A stretch of DNA of 64,000 nucleotides from Martinezella rhizogenes (GCF_000799715.1 NZ_JUHG01000017.1:186001-250000), one strand, 5' to 3'. Positions 43,856-53,138 are shown, numbered from the stretch's first letter. Notes: generated by a model not told the origin, from the sequence alone. Made by a program: numbers and translations.

Positions 43856-45364
43856 CTAGCTGCTCTTCTTCACGCCGACCAAGCGGATCATGCCGTCAGG
43901 CGAGGCTAGGAAGCCTGTGACCTTCTTATTGTAGGCCCAGATCCAGGCCTGATGGCCGAGATAGATGATCGGCAGGTCCTCGTTGAGGATCGCTTCGGCC
44001 GCATCATATTTCTGCTTGCGCACCGCATCGTCCTGCGACTGGCGGGCTTCCAGCAAGAGCTTGTCGACCTCCGGATTGCTGTATTTGGAATCGTTGAGGC
44101 CGGCGCCGGTCGTCACGAACTGCTGGATATTACCGTCCGGATCGGCACGACCGGACCAATCGGAACGGCTGAGCTGATAGTTGCCGGCCGTCTGCGCGTC
44201 GAGCAGCGTGGCGAATTCAGTCGACTTCAGCGACACGTCGAAGCCGGCCTCGGCCACCATGGACTGGATGATCTGCATCATCTGCATCGAGACCGGATTG
44301 TTGGCGACCGCAAGCTCGACCGGCACGCGATCGTAGCCCGCTTCCTTGATCAGCGCCTTCGCCTTGTCGACGTCGCGGGTCGGAACCGGAATGTCCTTGT
44401 CGTACCAGGGGCTGTTTGGCGAGAAGGGCTGGTTGCCGGCAAGGCCGGTGCCGTCATAGACGATCTGCATGGTGGCATCGCGGTCGATCGCCAGCGAGAA
44501 AGCCTGGCGCAGGCGCTTGTCCTTGCCGAGCGGATTATCGGCGCGCGGACCATTGCCGACATTGGCGTAGACCCCCAGCCAGCCGGTGCCGATAGCATCG
44601 GCATAGACGAGATTGCTGTCGCTCTTGACGGTGCCGGCATCGGAGGCGGCGAGCCGCTCGATCATATCGAGATCGCCCGAGCGCAGGTTTGCGAGGCGAA
44701 CCGTGGTATCGGGGATCGGCAGGTAGGTCACCTTGTCGATGAAGATATTGTCCTTGTTCCAGTAATCTTGGAATTTCTCCAGCACGATGCGGTCCTGCTG
44801 CACGCGCTCGACGAACTTGAACGGACCGGAGCAGACGGGGTGATCGCCGAACTTGGCGCCCGCCGCCTTCGCCGCCGTCGGCGAAACCATCATGCCGGAA
44901 CGGTCGGAGAGCTGGGCGAGCAGCGTGACGTCGGGTGCCTTCAGCGTGAATGTCACTTCGTATTCGCTGGATGCCTCGACCTTGGCGACGGAGGAAAGTT
45001 CGCTCTTGCGGCGCGATTCCGGCATGGTCTGGTAGCGCTGGATATTGTCGACCACGGCCTGCGCGTTGAACGGCGTTTCGTCCTGGAACTTCACACTCTG
45101 GCGCAGCTCCATCGTCAGCTGCTTACCGTCCGTGGACCATTTCCAGGACGTCGCAAGCTGCGGCACGAATTTGAGATCCGGCGTCACGTCGACCAGCTTG
45201 TCACACAGCGCGGTATAGACGATGCGGCCGACGAAGGTGCGCGACTGTGCCGGGTCCAGCACATCGGCATCGTCCTGAAGGCCGATCTTGAGTTCGACGG
45301 CAAAGGCCGGCAGCGCGATCAGCACACCGGCGGCCAGCGATGTCAGAAATTTGGCGATCTTCAT
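43856..45364 (-). CDS. Peptide ABC transporter substrate-binding protein, DppA type
   Basis: A 502-residue periplasmic binding protein. The signal peptide is at 1-22 (MKIAKFLTSLAAGVLIALPAFA, cleavage before VELKIG). The mature start VELKIGLQDDADVLDPAQSRTF matches oligopeptide/dipeptide-binding proteins, and LRQSVKFQDETPFNAQAVVDN and RQAFSLAIDRDAT are family core motifs. The length is normal for DppA-like proteins. CAGGAGAACAGG precedes the ATG. It begins the transporter operon, 90 bases after the GntR gene on the same strand. The ligand is presumably a peptide, but glutathione- or opine-type ligands are also known for this fold. Confidence 0.9.
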   Translation of the reverse strand: MKIAKFLTSLAAGVLIALPAFAVELKIGLQDDADVLDPAQSRTFVGRIVYTALCDKLVDVTPDLKFVPQLATSWKWSTDGKQLTMELRQSVKFQDETPFNAQAVVDNIQRYQTMPESRRKSELSSVAKVEASSEYEVTFTLKAPDVTLLAQLSDRSGMMVSPTAAKAAGAKFGDHPVCSGPFKFVERVQQDRIVLEKFQDYWNKDNIFIDKVTYLPIPDTTVRLANLRSGDLDMIERLAASDAGTVKSDSNLVYADAIGTGWLGVYANVGNGPRADNPLGKDKRLRQAFSLAIDRDATMQIVYDGTGLAGNQPFSPNSPWYDKDIPVPTRDVDKAKALIKEAGYDRVPVELAVANNPVSMQMMQIIQSMVAEAGFDVSLKSTEFATLLDAQTAGNYQLSRSDWSGRADPDGNIQQFVTTGAGLNDSKYSNPEVDKLLLEARQSQDDAVRKQKYDAAEAILNEDLPIIYLGHQAWIWAYNKKVTGFLASPDGMIRLVGVKKSS

Positions 45365-45454
45365 CCTGTTCTCCTGTTTATATTTTTGTTTTCAATGCAG
45401 TTTTGGCCGGTTTCCCCTCCGGTCGGGCAGTCTCAGCGCAAGCTACGCCCATGG

Positions 45455-46192
45455 TCAGTCAAGCACCTCGGCCATTTCCTTCCGTTGCGGTTGGGCATCT
45501 AGCGAGGTGACGCGGATTAGGCTTTCCTGCAGCATTAGCAGATGCTGGCGCATGGCCTCGGCTGCTTTCATCGGATCGCGCGCCGCGATCGCGTCGATGA
45601 TCGCCACATGTTGGGCGGAGGAGATCGGCCGCGTGTTGTTAGTACTGCGGGCCAATTCGCGAATGGTTTGCCATGCCTCGTCCTGGCGGACATGGTTGAT
45701 GACGTCGAAGATCGTCAGGAAGAATTGGTTGCCGGCGCTCTGGGCGATCAGGCGATGCAGCGCGCCATCCCAAAGCTCGCGGCTATCGGCGTCGTCGCTG
45801 GCGGCGATCTTCTTCGTCAGCTCGTACATGCGCTCGATATCGTCGGGCTTGGCACGCATGGCGGCGAGCTGGGCGAGTTGCGGCTCGACGCGCAGGCGCA
45901 CTTCCATGATCTCCATGAGATTGGTGCCGGCAATCATCGATCCGACGTGCTGGCTCCAGTCATCCGGGCGCTGGCCGGCATAGGTGCCGGATCCCTGACG
46001 ACGCCAGATGCGGCCCTCGGTCTCCAACACTTCGAGCGCGCGGCGGATGGCGCGGCGGCTGACGCCGAACATGTCCGAAAGCGCCCGCTCGGTCGGCAGT
46101 TTTCCATCCGGCAGCAGACTGTCCGAGCCCAAAAGCCCCCGGAGCTTCTCCAGGGCATGAGTGGAATTTTCAGGAAGGCCGCTGGCTGCCAT
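45455..46192 (-). CDS. GntR-family regulator, FadR/FCD type
   Basis: A 245-residue regulator. The N-terminal winged helix is at about 25-70 (LPTERALSDMFGVSRRAIRR, then ALEVLETEGRIWRRQGSGTY), and the C-terminal helical FCD domain contains EVRLRVEPQLAQLAAMR and DGALHRLIAQSAGN. FCD domains usually bind small organic acids via a metal. It sits directly upstream of and on the same strand as the peptide transporter genes, so it probably controls them. The ribosome site is weak. Confidence 0.88.
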   Translation of the reverse strand: MAASGLPENSTHALEKLRGLLGSDSLLPDGKLPTERALSDMFGVSRRAIRRALEVLETEGRIWRRQGSGTYAGQRPDDWSQHVGSMIAGTNLMEIMEVRLRVEPQLAQLAAMRAKPDDIERMYELTKKIAASDDADSRELWDGALHRLIAQSAGNQFFLTIFDVINHVRQDEAWQTIRELARSTNNTRPISSAQHVAIIDAIAARDPMKAAEAMRQHLLMLQESLIRVTSLDAQPQRKEMAEVLD

Positions 46193-46321
46193 GAGGTTAA
46201 ATGGTCCGAACCAATTTTCGATTGGTTCAATACAAATTCAACTCGGTCGCAGCGTCAAGCTCTTTTTTGTGCAAGTCTGCTCAATGCATAATGTTTGCGC
46301 AGCGGCCCGCCGCGTGGACTG

Positions 46322-47764
46322 CTAGCGGCCGAACGAGCGAGCCGAGAGTGACACCTCGGGTGTGAAGGCAAAATCCTTGTCGAAGGGATAGGTCGGCTTC
46401 TGCTTGCGCAGACGTGGCAGGCGCTCGACGAATTGGTCGACCACACCGGGCGAGAGCGCCATCAGGTTCGGATTGGCGATCGGGGCAAGGTCCGGCGAGA
46501 GATAGCCGGATTTCACGACGATGATTTTGGCCTGATGCGGATCGAGGCCAAGCCGGGTGAAATCGGCGATGTTGTGATAGGGGCGACGTTTTGCCGACAC
46601 GACCAGATCGATACCACCGATGGAGACGACGGCTTGCCGGTCAGCGGGGTCGTCGGTTTGCAGCAGGAACTTGATGGTGAATGTGGCCGTCACCGGTTTG
46701 CTGCCCTTGGTGTCCAGTGAGGCGCCGACGGTCAGGTCAAGCTTGGCGCCGACGCCAGCGGCATAGCAGGCCTCCGTTGCGGCCTTGTCGGCGATCCCGG
46801 CGAAAACGACGCCGGTGGCGCCCTTGGCGATCAGTTCCGCTAGCACCTCGGCGCGGTCGCCGACACCGCCCCCGGTCGGATTGTCACCGGATTCGGCCAG
46901 CACCACCGGAGCAGTCGGGCTGGCGATCGCCTTGGCGACGCATTCCTCGATCGAGCCGGTCTCACAACCAAAGACGAAATCCTTGCGCACGTCCCAATAG
47001 GCCTGCGCCAGTCGCTTCGCTTCGCGTTCCAGCACGGCTCGATCCGTGCCGGTCATGATGGCGGCGGCGGTGGCGCGCGGTTCGTCGGCCCAGACATAAC
47101 CGACCATCAGCGACGCATCCCAGACGCCGTCGATGGCATCAATGCCGGGCAGCAGGTCGTAGAGGCTCTTGGCCGGTTCATCGACCGTGCTGGTACGCTC
47201 GCCGGGCAGGACGACCGGGATCGGCGCCCAGAGCAGGATCGGCTTCACACCGGTTTTCAGGCTCTCGGTCAGCATCTTGACCGCACGGCGCATGGTTTCC
47301 TCGACATCGATATGCGGCGCGGTGCGATAGGTGGAGTACATGTCGAGCGCATCAATGATGCGCTGGGTGACGTTGCCGTGCAGGTCGTAGCTGGCAGACA
47401 GCAGGCAATCGTCGCCGACGACGGCGCGGGCCGCCGCGATCCAGTCTCCCTCGGCATCCTCCATGCCTTCGACATACACGGCTCCATGCATGGCAAGGTA
47501 AAGCCCGTCGAGCGGCAGTAGCGGCTTCAGCCGCTCAAGGAACTCCGCCTTGAAGGCCTCGTAGGTATGGCGGGCGACCGGGCCGCCGGCGATGGCTCGG
47601 GCGTGGATGGTCGGCAGAAATTCGGCGTCGTAGTCCTTCAAGAAGGCGAAGTAAGAGGCTGCTGTCAGCGCCTCGCCGCGTATGATGCGGAAATCCTTTT
47701 CTTCGGCCAGGACCGGATTGTACGTGCTGCATTCGGTATGAATGCCACCGACGGCGATACGCAT
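46322..47764 (-). CDS. M81-family peptidase (MlrC-like)
   Basis: A 480-residue protein of the M81/MlrC family, named for the last enzyme of microcystin degradation. GGIHTECSTYNP near the N terminus, ASYDLHGNVTQRIIDALD with metal-binding Asp and His, and ESGDNPTGGGVGDRAEVLAEL are conserved. Members are predicted zinc enzymes that cleave small peptides or amides. No signal peptide is seen, so it would act in the cytoplasm. The start at 47764 follows GAGG. It begins nine bases after the ROK gene stops, so they form an operon, followed by the GntR gene and peptide importer. It probably hydrolyses the imported peptide. Confidence 0.88.
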   Translation of the reverse strand: MRIAVGGIHTECSTYNPVLAEEKDFRIIRGEALTAASYFAFLKDYDAEFLPTIHARAIAGGPVARHTYEAFKAEFLERLKPLLPLDGLYLAMHGAVYVEGMEDAEGDWIAAARAVVGDDCLLSASYDLHGNVTQRIIDALDMYSTYRTAPHIDVEETMRRAVKMLTESLKTGVKPILLWAPIPVVLPGERTSTVDEPAKSLYDLLPGIDAIDGVWDASLMVGYVWADEPRATAAAIMTGTDRAVLEREAKRLAQAYWDVRKDFVFGCETGSIEECVAKAIASPTAPVVLAESGDNPTGGGVGDRAEVLAELIAKGATGVVFAGIADKAATEACYAAGVGAKLDLTVGASLDTKGSKPVTATFTIKFLLQTDDPADRQAVVSIGGIDLVVSAKRRPYHNIADFTRLGLDPHQAKIIVVKSGYLSPDLAPIANPNLMALSPGVVDQFVERLPRLRKQKPTYPFDKDFAFTPEVSLSARSFGR

Positions 47765-47773
47765 GGGAAACCT

Positions 47774-48907
47774 CTAATTCGGGTTGGGACCAATCAGGAA
47801 ATTATGGGCGGCGATGCTGGCGGCGCCCCGCGCCCAGATGTCGCCGTCGACGCGTTGAGTGCGGATCGGCGTCTGGCCGGCATAGCGCGGCAACACATTG
47901 GCTTCGATCGCCTGCCGCATGACGGTGCTGAACAGACCGTCGAAATTGCCTTCGACATGGGTAATCAGGACCATGCCGGGATCGTTGAACTGGATCAGGT
48001 GTGCGATCGCCAGGCCAAGCGCGCCGCCGGCCCGGTGCAGAATGCGGATAGCAGCGGCATTGCCAACTGATGCCTCTTCTTCCAGCGCGGTCAGTGACGT
48101 GCAGGCAAGGCCCTCGGCCTTCGACATCTCCTTGATCGCCTTCATCGAGGCGACCGTGTCGAGGCAGCCGCGTTTGCCGCAGCGGCAGGACGCGCCATCA
48201 AGCTCGATGGTGCAATGGGCGATTTCGCCGGCGCCGCCGTGATTGCCGCGATAGAGCTTGCCGCCGATGAAATGGGCGCAACCGATACCGTCGCCAAAAG
48301 AGACGACGCTGAAATTCAGGATGTCGCGAGCGCTGCCGAACAGTTTTTCGCTGACGGCCACCGCCTTGGCATCGTTCTCGATGAAGGTCTCGATGCCGGT
48401 CTTCTGCCGGATGATCCGGGCAAGCGGCACGTCCTGCCAGCCGAGCAGGGTGGATTGCACGCAATTGGCCTGCTTCTCGTCGACGAAACCGGAGAGCGCA
48501 ACGCCGAGGCCGGATAATTTGTTGGCCGCATCCGGCTGCCTGGCCAGCAGCTTCGGCAAGGCATCCGCGATCAAGCCGGCGATGATCTCCGGATCACGCG
48601 ACAGCGGCATAGTCTCGCGCGCAATGATCTTGCCGTTGAGGTCGCTTAGAACCATTGGGGCCGGATCCTCGAGCAGCGAGATACCAACGAAAAAGGCGCC
48701 TTCCGGATGCAGGTCGAGCAGGATCGATGGGCGGCCCTGGCCATAGACCGTCTCGGTCTCATGCAGAACGCCAAGGCTGATCAGATCGCGGGCGATGCCG
48801 CTCATCGCCGCCTTGCTGAGGCCCATCGACGTGGCGAGCACCGTCCGGCTGAGGGGGCCGGATTCACTGATGACGCGCAGAAGCTGCCGCTGCGAGGAGG
48901 TGAGCAA
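47774..48907 (-). CDS. ROK-family transcriptional regulator
   Basis: A 377-residue ROK protein. The winged helix is at 1-60 (SSQRQLLRVISESGPLSRTV, then TSMGLSKAAMSGIARDLI), followed by the kinase-like domain. The zinc motif is present as SCRCGKRGCLDTVASM. The start is TTG at 48907, because the next ATG would remove half of the DNA-binding domain and the upstream frame is closed by TAA after about 17 codons; a CTG further up is the only other option. It is upstream of the M81 gene in the same operon. The other ROK protein of the window (32895-34094) lacks the zinc motif. The ligand is unknown. Confidence 0.85.
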   Translation of the reverse strand: MLTSSQRQLLRVISESGPLSRTVLATSMGLSKAAMSGIARDLISLGVLHETETVYGQGRPSILLDLHPEGAFFVGISLLEDPAPMVLSDLNGKIIARETMPLSRDPEIIAGLIADALPKLLARQPDAANKLSGLGVALSGFVDEKQANCVQSTLLGWQDVPLARIIRQKTGIETFIENDAKAVAVSEKLFGSARDILNFSVVSFGDGIGCAHFIGGKLYRGNHGGAGEIAHCTIELDGASCRCGKRGCLDTVASMKAIKEMSKAEGLACTSLTALEEEASVGNAAAIRILHRAGGALGLAIAHLIQFNDPGMVLITHVEGNFDGLFSTVMRQAIEANVLPRYAGQTPIRTQRVDGDIWARGAASIAAHNFLIGPNPN

Positions 48908-49178
48908 TTCGATGTTCCGCTTAGCGTATTTGACCAGTATTTTAGCCTGACAGTAAGTTTAGAAAGTGAACAAAGCAATCATGGTAAATTGCAAAGGTGA
49001 TTTAAGTCGCTTGTATGATCGATGGATCTTAGGTTTGCAACTTTCGATTGATTTTCCAGAAGAAATTCTCGACCAAAGGCGCCGCCACCAATCTCGGCTC
49101 TGGTGATGATACGAAATATTCATCCATATGGTTGACTATCCGGCGCGATTTTGTATATTCAACCACAGGGGTGAATAA

Positions 49179-49514
49179 ATGGACGAAGATGCTCTGTCAC
49201 GAATTCTGAAGGCTGCCGGCGATACCACCCGGCGACAAATCTTGACGCTGCTTGTTCAGGAGGGAGCGTTGAGAGTGACGGCGCTCGCCGCTCATTTCGA
49301 GATGTCCCTGAACTCCGTCTCCAAGCATATCAAGGTGCTGGAGGAGGCAGGTCTCGTCACCCGCAGGACTTTGGGCCGCGAGCATTTCATTGCCGCGGAG
49401 CTCGAACCGCTGCAGCTGACGGAGGGCTGGTTCGCGCAACTGAAGTCGATTTGGGAGCTGCGCCTTGCAGCGCTCGACAACCTACTCGTTTCAAAGGATG
49501 AAAGAGATGACTGA
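49179..49514 (+). CDS. ArsR-family transcriptional regulator
   Basis: A 111-residue winged-helix repressor with LSRILKAAGDTTRRQILTLL at the start, the recognition helix in SLNSVSKHIKVLEEAGLV and the wing TRRTLGREHFIAAE. No metal-binding cysteine motif is visible. It overlaps the following SRPBCC gene by eight bases, an arrangement found in many bacteria where the regulator controls an AHSA1-domain protein. GGGGTG lies upstream of the ATG. Confidence 0.9.
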   Translation: MDEDALSRILKAAGDTTRRQILTLLVQEGALRVTALAAHFEMSLNSVSKHIKVLEEAGLVTRRTLGREHFIAAELEPLQLTEGWFAQLKSIWELRLAALDNLLVSKDERDD

Positions 49515-49935
49515 GCTTGAATTGACAGTGAACCGCAAAATTGCGGCTCCGCGCGAGAAAGTGTTCAATGCTTGGCTTTCGCCGGAAATGCTGGCGAAAT
49601 TCATGCGAACGCCGATGGATGGAGGCACGGCATCCAGAGTCAAGACCGATCCGGTCAAGGGCGGGCGATTTTCGATCGTCATGATGGCCGCCGAGCGGGA
49701 GATCCCGCATGCGGGCACCTACCTCGAGATCGATCCCTATGTACGCCTCTCCTTTACTTGGGAATCGCCATACTCGCTCGATGACAGCGTGGTGACTATC
49801 GATCTTGCCGAACTCGGTCCCGATACGACGGAAATCACCCTGAAACAGGTGAAATTCCGTAACGAGGAGGCGAGGCAGGGCCATACGAAGGGCTGGAACG
49901 CGATCCTGGATAATCTCGAGCAAAGCATCGCCTGA
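49507..49935 (+). CDS. SRPBCC (AHSA1-like) domain protein
   Basis: A 142-residue single-domain protein of the START/SRPBCC fold that forms a hydrophobic ligand pocket. Motifs: LTVNRKIAAPREKVFNAWLSPEMLAKF at the N terminus and GWNAILDNLEQSI, the C-terminal helix. The ATG at 49507 is preferred, with AAGGA nine bases upstream; a further ATG at 49498 is possible. It overlaps the ArsR stop and so is translated with it. Its ligand is unknown. Confidence 0.88.
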   Translation: MTELELTVNRKIAAPREKVFNAWLSPEMLAKFMRTPMDGGTASRVKTDPVKGGRFSIVMMAAEREIPHAGTYLEIDPYVRLSFTWESPYSLDDSVVTIDLAELGPDTTEITLKQVKFRNEEARQGHTKGWNAILDNLEQSIA

Positions 49936-49943
49936 GATCAATC

Positions 49944-49974
49944 CGCGGCCGGGCAATCATTCTGCCCGGCCGCG
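49944..49974 (+). terminator. Probable terminator after the ArsR-SRPBCC operon
   Basis: CGCGGCCGGGCA pairs perfectly with TGCCCGGCCGCG (12 pairs) around a seven-base loop, nine bases past the stop codon at 49935. The following CATTTCCC has only a short T-run, so it may work weakly or together with Rho. Confidence 0.7.
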
Positions 49975-50066
49975 CATTTCCCGTCATTGCCCCGAAATAG
50001 CGGCTTGTCAGCCGCATGAGCTTCGCGCAAGTTGCCGAGATGGCGTTTCATTGCAGGGCAGGGACC

Positions 50067-50543
50067 ATGACCGCACCTCTTAACGACGAAGTCTTTTTGC
50101 GCCGTTCCTTCGAGGTGGCGGCGCGGGCACGGTTGAACGGCAATCATCCTTTCGGCGCCATTCTGGTCGGACCTGATGGTACCGTGCTGATGGAGCAGGA
50201 AAATGCCTACAATCCAACGCAGGACATGACCGGCCACGCCGAGCGCGTGCTGATGACCAGGGCCTCGCAGCAATATTCGCCGGGGTTTCTCGTACAATGC
50301 GCGATGTATACCTCCGCCGAGCCCTGCGCCATGTGCGCCGGTGCCGCCTACTGGGCTGGTGTCGGCCGCGTTGTTTATGGTCTCAGTGAAAGCCAGCTCA
50401 AGGAGATCACCGGTAACCATCCGGAAAACCCCACGCTTGACCTGCCTTGTCGGGTCGTTTTCGAGGCGGGCCAGCGCAAGGTCGATGTGGTGGGGCCGAT
50501 GCTGTGCGAAGAGGCAACGGCGCTGCATGACGGCGTGTGGTGA
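50067..50543 (+). CDS. Nucleoside/guanine deaminase family protein
   Basis: A 158-residue zinc deaminase of the cytidine-deaminase-like fold. The zinc and catalytic motifs are GHAERV (His-Ala-Glu) and EPCAMCAGA (Pro-Cys-x-x-Cys). These proteins deaminate a free base such as guanine or cytosine, or a nucleoside; the exact substrate is unclear. The ATG at 50067 follows CAGGGACC, and a methionine 17 codons upstream is rejected. The tRNA-specific enzyme TadA has a different surrounding sequence, so I favour a small-molecule enzyme. It appears monocistronic. Confidence 0.87.
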   Translation: MTAPLNDEVFLRRSFEVAARARLNGNHPFGAILVGPDGTVLMEQENAYNPTQDMTGHAERVLMTRASQQYSPGFLVQCAMYTSAEPCAMCAGAAYWAGVGRVVYGLSESQLKEITGNHPENPTLDLPCRVVFEAGQRKVDVVGPMLCEEATALHDGVW

Positions 50544-50679
50544 TCCCGGTTCTCCACCAGCGCGACATGTTTTCCAAAAACGTGATGCGGTCGGATCATG
50601 CACGACCTTGTTAAACGGTTGACATCCGCCGGTGCAAGTATGCAATGCTTATCATAACGAACCAGCAGGCCAACGCCCC

Positions 50680-50700
50680 TGTAGTTACTTAACCCTCCGA
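50680..50700. promoter_or_regulatory. Motif shared with the tetR upstream region
   Basis: TGTAGTTACT, then T, then AACCCTCCGA. The same 21 bases, with one change, occur at 10032-10052, where they run from the right half of the tetR-side palindrome downstream. Here only the right half-palindrome TAGTTA is present. It lies 90 bases upstream of the efflux pump gene at 50790. Confidence 0.55.
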
Positions 50701-50789
50701 CGTTGATCTCACTATTTATCGTTCGCCCATGGCCGTGTTGACGGCCTGTACGCGTTTGCGGTCGGGTGGAACCGTCAGAAAGGAATGTC

Positions 50790-52286
50790 ATGTCCAGCAC
50801 GGCCGATCGTTCGAGACGTCCGTTGGTCATTGTCTCGATCATGCTGGCGACCTTCATGGTTGCGATCGAAGCAACGATTGTCGCCACCGCCATGCCGCAT
50901 ATCGTCGGCCAGCTTGGCGGATTTACCTACTATAGCTGGGTCTTCTCCGCGTTTCTTCTGGCGCAGTCCACGACAACGGTGATCTACGGCAAGCTATCGG
51001 ATATTTTCGGCCGCAAACCGATGCTGATCGGCGGCATCCTGATCTTTCTTGTGGGGTCGGCGCTGGCGGGTTTTGCCTGGTCGATGGCCTCGCTGATCGC
51101 CTTCCGGCTGCTTCAGGGTCTCGGTGCCGGCGCCATCCAGCCGGTGACGATGACCGTGGTCGGCGATCTCTACAAGCTGGAGGAGCGTGCCAAGGTGCAG
51201 GGCGCGCTTGCCAGCGTCTGGGCGGTGTCAGCCGTCATCGGCCCGCTTGCCGGCGGTGTCATCGTCGACAATCTCTCCTGGGCCTGGATCTTCTGGATCA
51301 ACCTGCCGATCGGCGTGCTGACCATTATCGGCTTCACGTTCTTCCTGCATGAGCAGATCACGCCGCGCGAAGCGAAGATCGACTATCTCGGCACCATCCT
51401 GTTTTCGATCGCGATCATCTCGCTGCTGGTGATCCTCACAGAAACCGGCTCCGGCCTCGGCGTCCTCGGTCCGCTTGCAGCCGTCTTCGTCGTTACCGGC
51501 GCATTGTTCATCTGGCAGGAGCGGCGAGCGGCGGAGCCGATCATCTCGATCGAACTCTGGGGCCGGCGGCTGATCGCCACCAGCAATGCGGTCACGCTTC
51601 TGGCTGGCATGGCGCTGATCGGGCTGACGACCATCCTGCCGATCTATGTGCAGGGAGTGCTTGGCCGCTCTTCGCTGGTGGCGGGCTTCACGTTGACCAT
51701 GCTGATTGTCGGATGGCCACTCGCTGTGATGCTGTCGAGCCGCTTCTTCCGCACGTTTGGCATCCGCAGGACGCTCCGTGCCGGCAGCTTCATGTTCCCT
51801 TTCGGCGCAACTTTTCTTCTGTTTCTGACGCCGGAGAGCAGCCCGGTCCTGGCCGGCGTCGGCTCGTTCCTGATGGGCTTCGGTATGGGCCTCATCAGCC
51901 TGACCAGCATCGTCTTGGTGCAGGACAGCGTCGAATGGTCGATGCGCGGCAGCGCCACGGCGTCGATCATCTTTTCGCGCAGCCTCGGCAATACGCTCGG
52001 CGCGACCGCTCTGGGGGCCGTACTCAATATCGGCATCGTCCACTTTGGCAGCGGCGATCTGGCGGCCAGACTGCATGAGGTGCTGAACCAACCGACCGGC
52101 CTTTCCGATCTCGCCGCCGATCCGGCGATCCGCGGCGTCTTCGACGCGGCGCTGCACTGGAGCTTCTGGGGTGTCGTCGCGCTTGCCGTCCTGGCCTTTG
52201 CGACCACCTGGCTCATTCCAGTGGCGCACGATGCCGGCCGCCGGCAGGTGCCGAAGACGGACGCGCAGGAAGCGATGACGCATTAA
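50790..52286 (+). CDS. MFS efflux transporter, DHA2 family (14 helices)
   Basis: A 498-residue drug/proton antiporter. Motif A is GKLSDIFGRKPMLIGG and motif C is GPLAGGVIVDNLSWAWIFWINLPIG; the segment IEATIVATAMPHIVGQLGG in helix 1 is characteristic of the EmrB/QacA branch. About 14 membrane helices are predicted. The ATG at 50790 follows AAAGGA; an upstream in-frame methionine is rejected. The family exports hydrophobic or cationic compounds. It converges on the FadR-type gene at 52329. Its promoter region shares a motif with that of tetR 40 kb away. Confidence 0.9.
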   Translation: MSSTADRSRRPLVIVSIMLATFMVAIEATIVATAMPHIVGQLGGFTYYSWVFSAFLLAQSTTTVIYGKLSDIFGRKPMLIGGILIFLVGSALAGFAWSMASLIAFRLLQGLGAGAIQPVTMTVVGDLYKLEERAKVQGALASVWAVSAVIGPLAGGVIVDNLSWAWIFWINLPIGVLTIIGFTFFLHEQITPREAKIDYLGTILFSIAIISLLVILTETGSGLGVLGPLAAVFVVTGALFIWQERRAAEPIISIELWGRRLIATSNAVTLLAGMALIGLTTILPIYVQGVLGRSSLVAGFTLTMLIVGWPLAVMLSSRFFRTFGIRRTLRAGSFMFPFGATFLLFLTPESSPVLAGVGSFLMGFGMGLISLTSIVLVQDSVEWSMRGSATASIIFSRSLGNTLGATALGAVLNIGIVHFGSGDLAARLHEVLNQPTGLSDLAADPAIRGVFDAALHWSFWGVVALAVLAFATTWLIPVAHDAGRRQVPKTDAQEAMTH

Positions 52287-52328
52287 CGAGATAAGAATGA
52301 GCGCTCCGGCTCTTGCGGCGGTAGCGCT

Positions 52329-53138
52329 TCAGAAATCGTAATTGTTGAAGCGCCAGGAATCGAGCAGGTGGTGCGAGGCCTTGAGTGCTGCGTCGGGATC
52401 GCGGGCGACGATCGCGTCGAGAATGGCCTTGTGGTAAGGCAAGGCGTGTTTTTGGCCCTCGGCCACTTCGTCATGGCTCGAAAGCGTGCGATTGGCGTAG
52501 ATCGCGACCGCGATCAGGTCGATGAGCTGTGCATAGACCATGTTGTGCGTGGCAGCGAAGATCGCCGTGTGGAAGCGCAGATCGGCATCGGCATTGATAT
52601 TGATGTCGCCGATGGTGGAAACCATGTCCTCATAGGCGGAGGTGATGGCGGCGATATCCTCATCGGTGCCGCGGGTGGCGGCCCGTGCCGTCGCTTCCGG
52701 CTCCAGCACTCGCCGGAGATCCTTGATCGAGCGCATGATCTCCACCGACGGTCCGGTCTCGTAATACCAGACCATGACGTCGGTATCGAGATGATGCCAG
52801 TTGGCGCGCTCCTTAACGCGGGTGCCGACGCGGGTCTTGATTTCCACCAGTCCCTTGCCGGCCAGGCATTTCATCGCCTCGCGGATGACGGTGCGGCTAA
52901 TGCCGAACTGTTCCACCAGGTCGGGCTCGTTTGGAAGCGTCGCCCCGACCGGGTAACCGCCGCCGACGATGCGGCGGCCGAGTTCATGGACGAAATAACC
53001 GAAGACGCCGCGGCGCGGGATCGTGCCGTATTTGCGGACATAGGCATCGAAGGGCGACTGCGTGACGATCAATTTCGAAATCGGGCTCGCCGGAGCAATC
53101 GTTGCATCAATGCCATGTTTCATTAGTGGGACTCTCAT
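52329..53138 (-). CDS. GntR-family regulator, FadR/FCD type
   Basis: A 269-residue regulator. The winged helix is at about 50-110 (LPNEPDLVEQFGISRTVIRE, then AMKCLAGKGLVEIKTRVGTR), followed by an FCD domain with DLRRVLEPEATARAATR and ADLRFHTAIFAATHN, which contains the metal-binding Asp and His. There is an N-terminal extension of about 40 residues before the DNA-binding domain. The ATG at 53138 is used; a methionine at 53123 is equally possible, and neither has a clear ribosome site. It lies between two DHA2 pump genes, convergent with the first and divergent from the second, 368 bases away. FCD-type ligands are usually organic acids. Confidence 0.87.
   Translation of the reverse strand: MRVPLMKHGIDATIAPASPISKLIVTQSPFDAYVRKYGTIPRRGVFGYFVHELGRRIVGGGYPVGATLPNEPDLVEQFGISRTVIREAMKCLAGKGLVEIKTRVGTRVKERANWHHLDTDVMVWYYETGPSVEIMRSIKDLRRVLEPEATARAATRGTDEDIAAITSAYEDMVSTIGDININADADLRFHTAIFAATHNMVYAQLIDLIAVAIYANRTLSSHDEVAEGQKHALPYHKAILDAIVARDPDAALKASHHLLDSWRFNNYDF

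Noticed and set aside
43952..45502. A 516-codon plus-strand frame
   Set aside because: Antisense to the peptide-binding protein gene and with no recognisable product.
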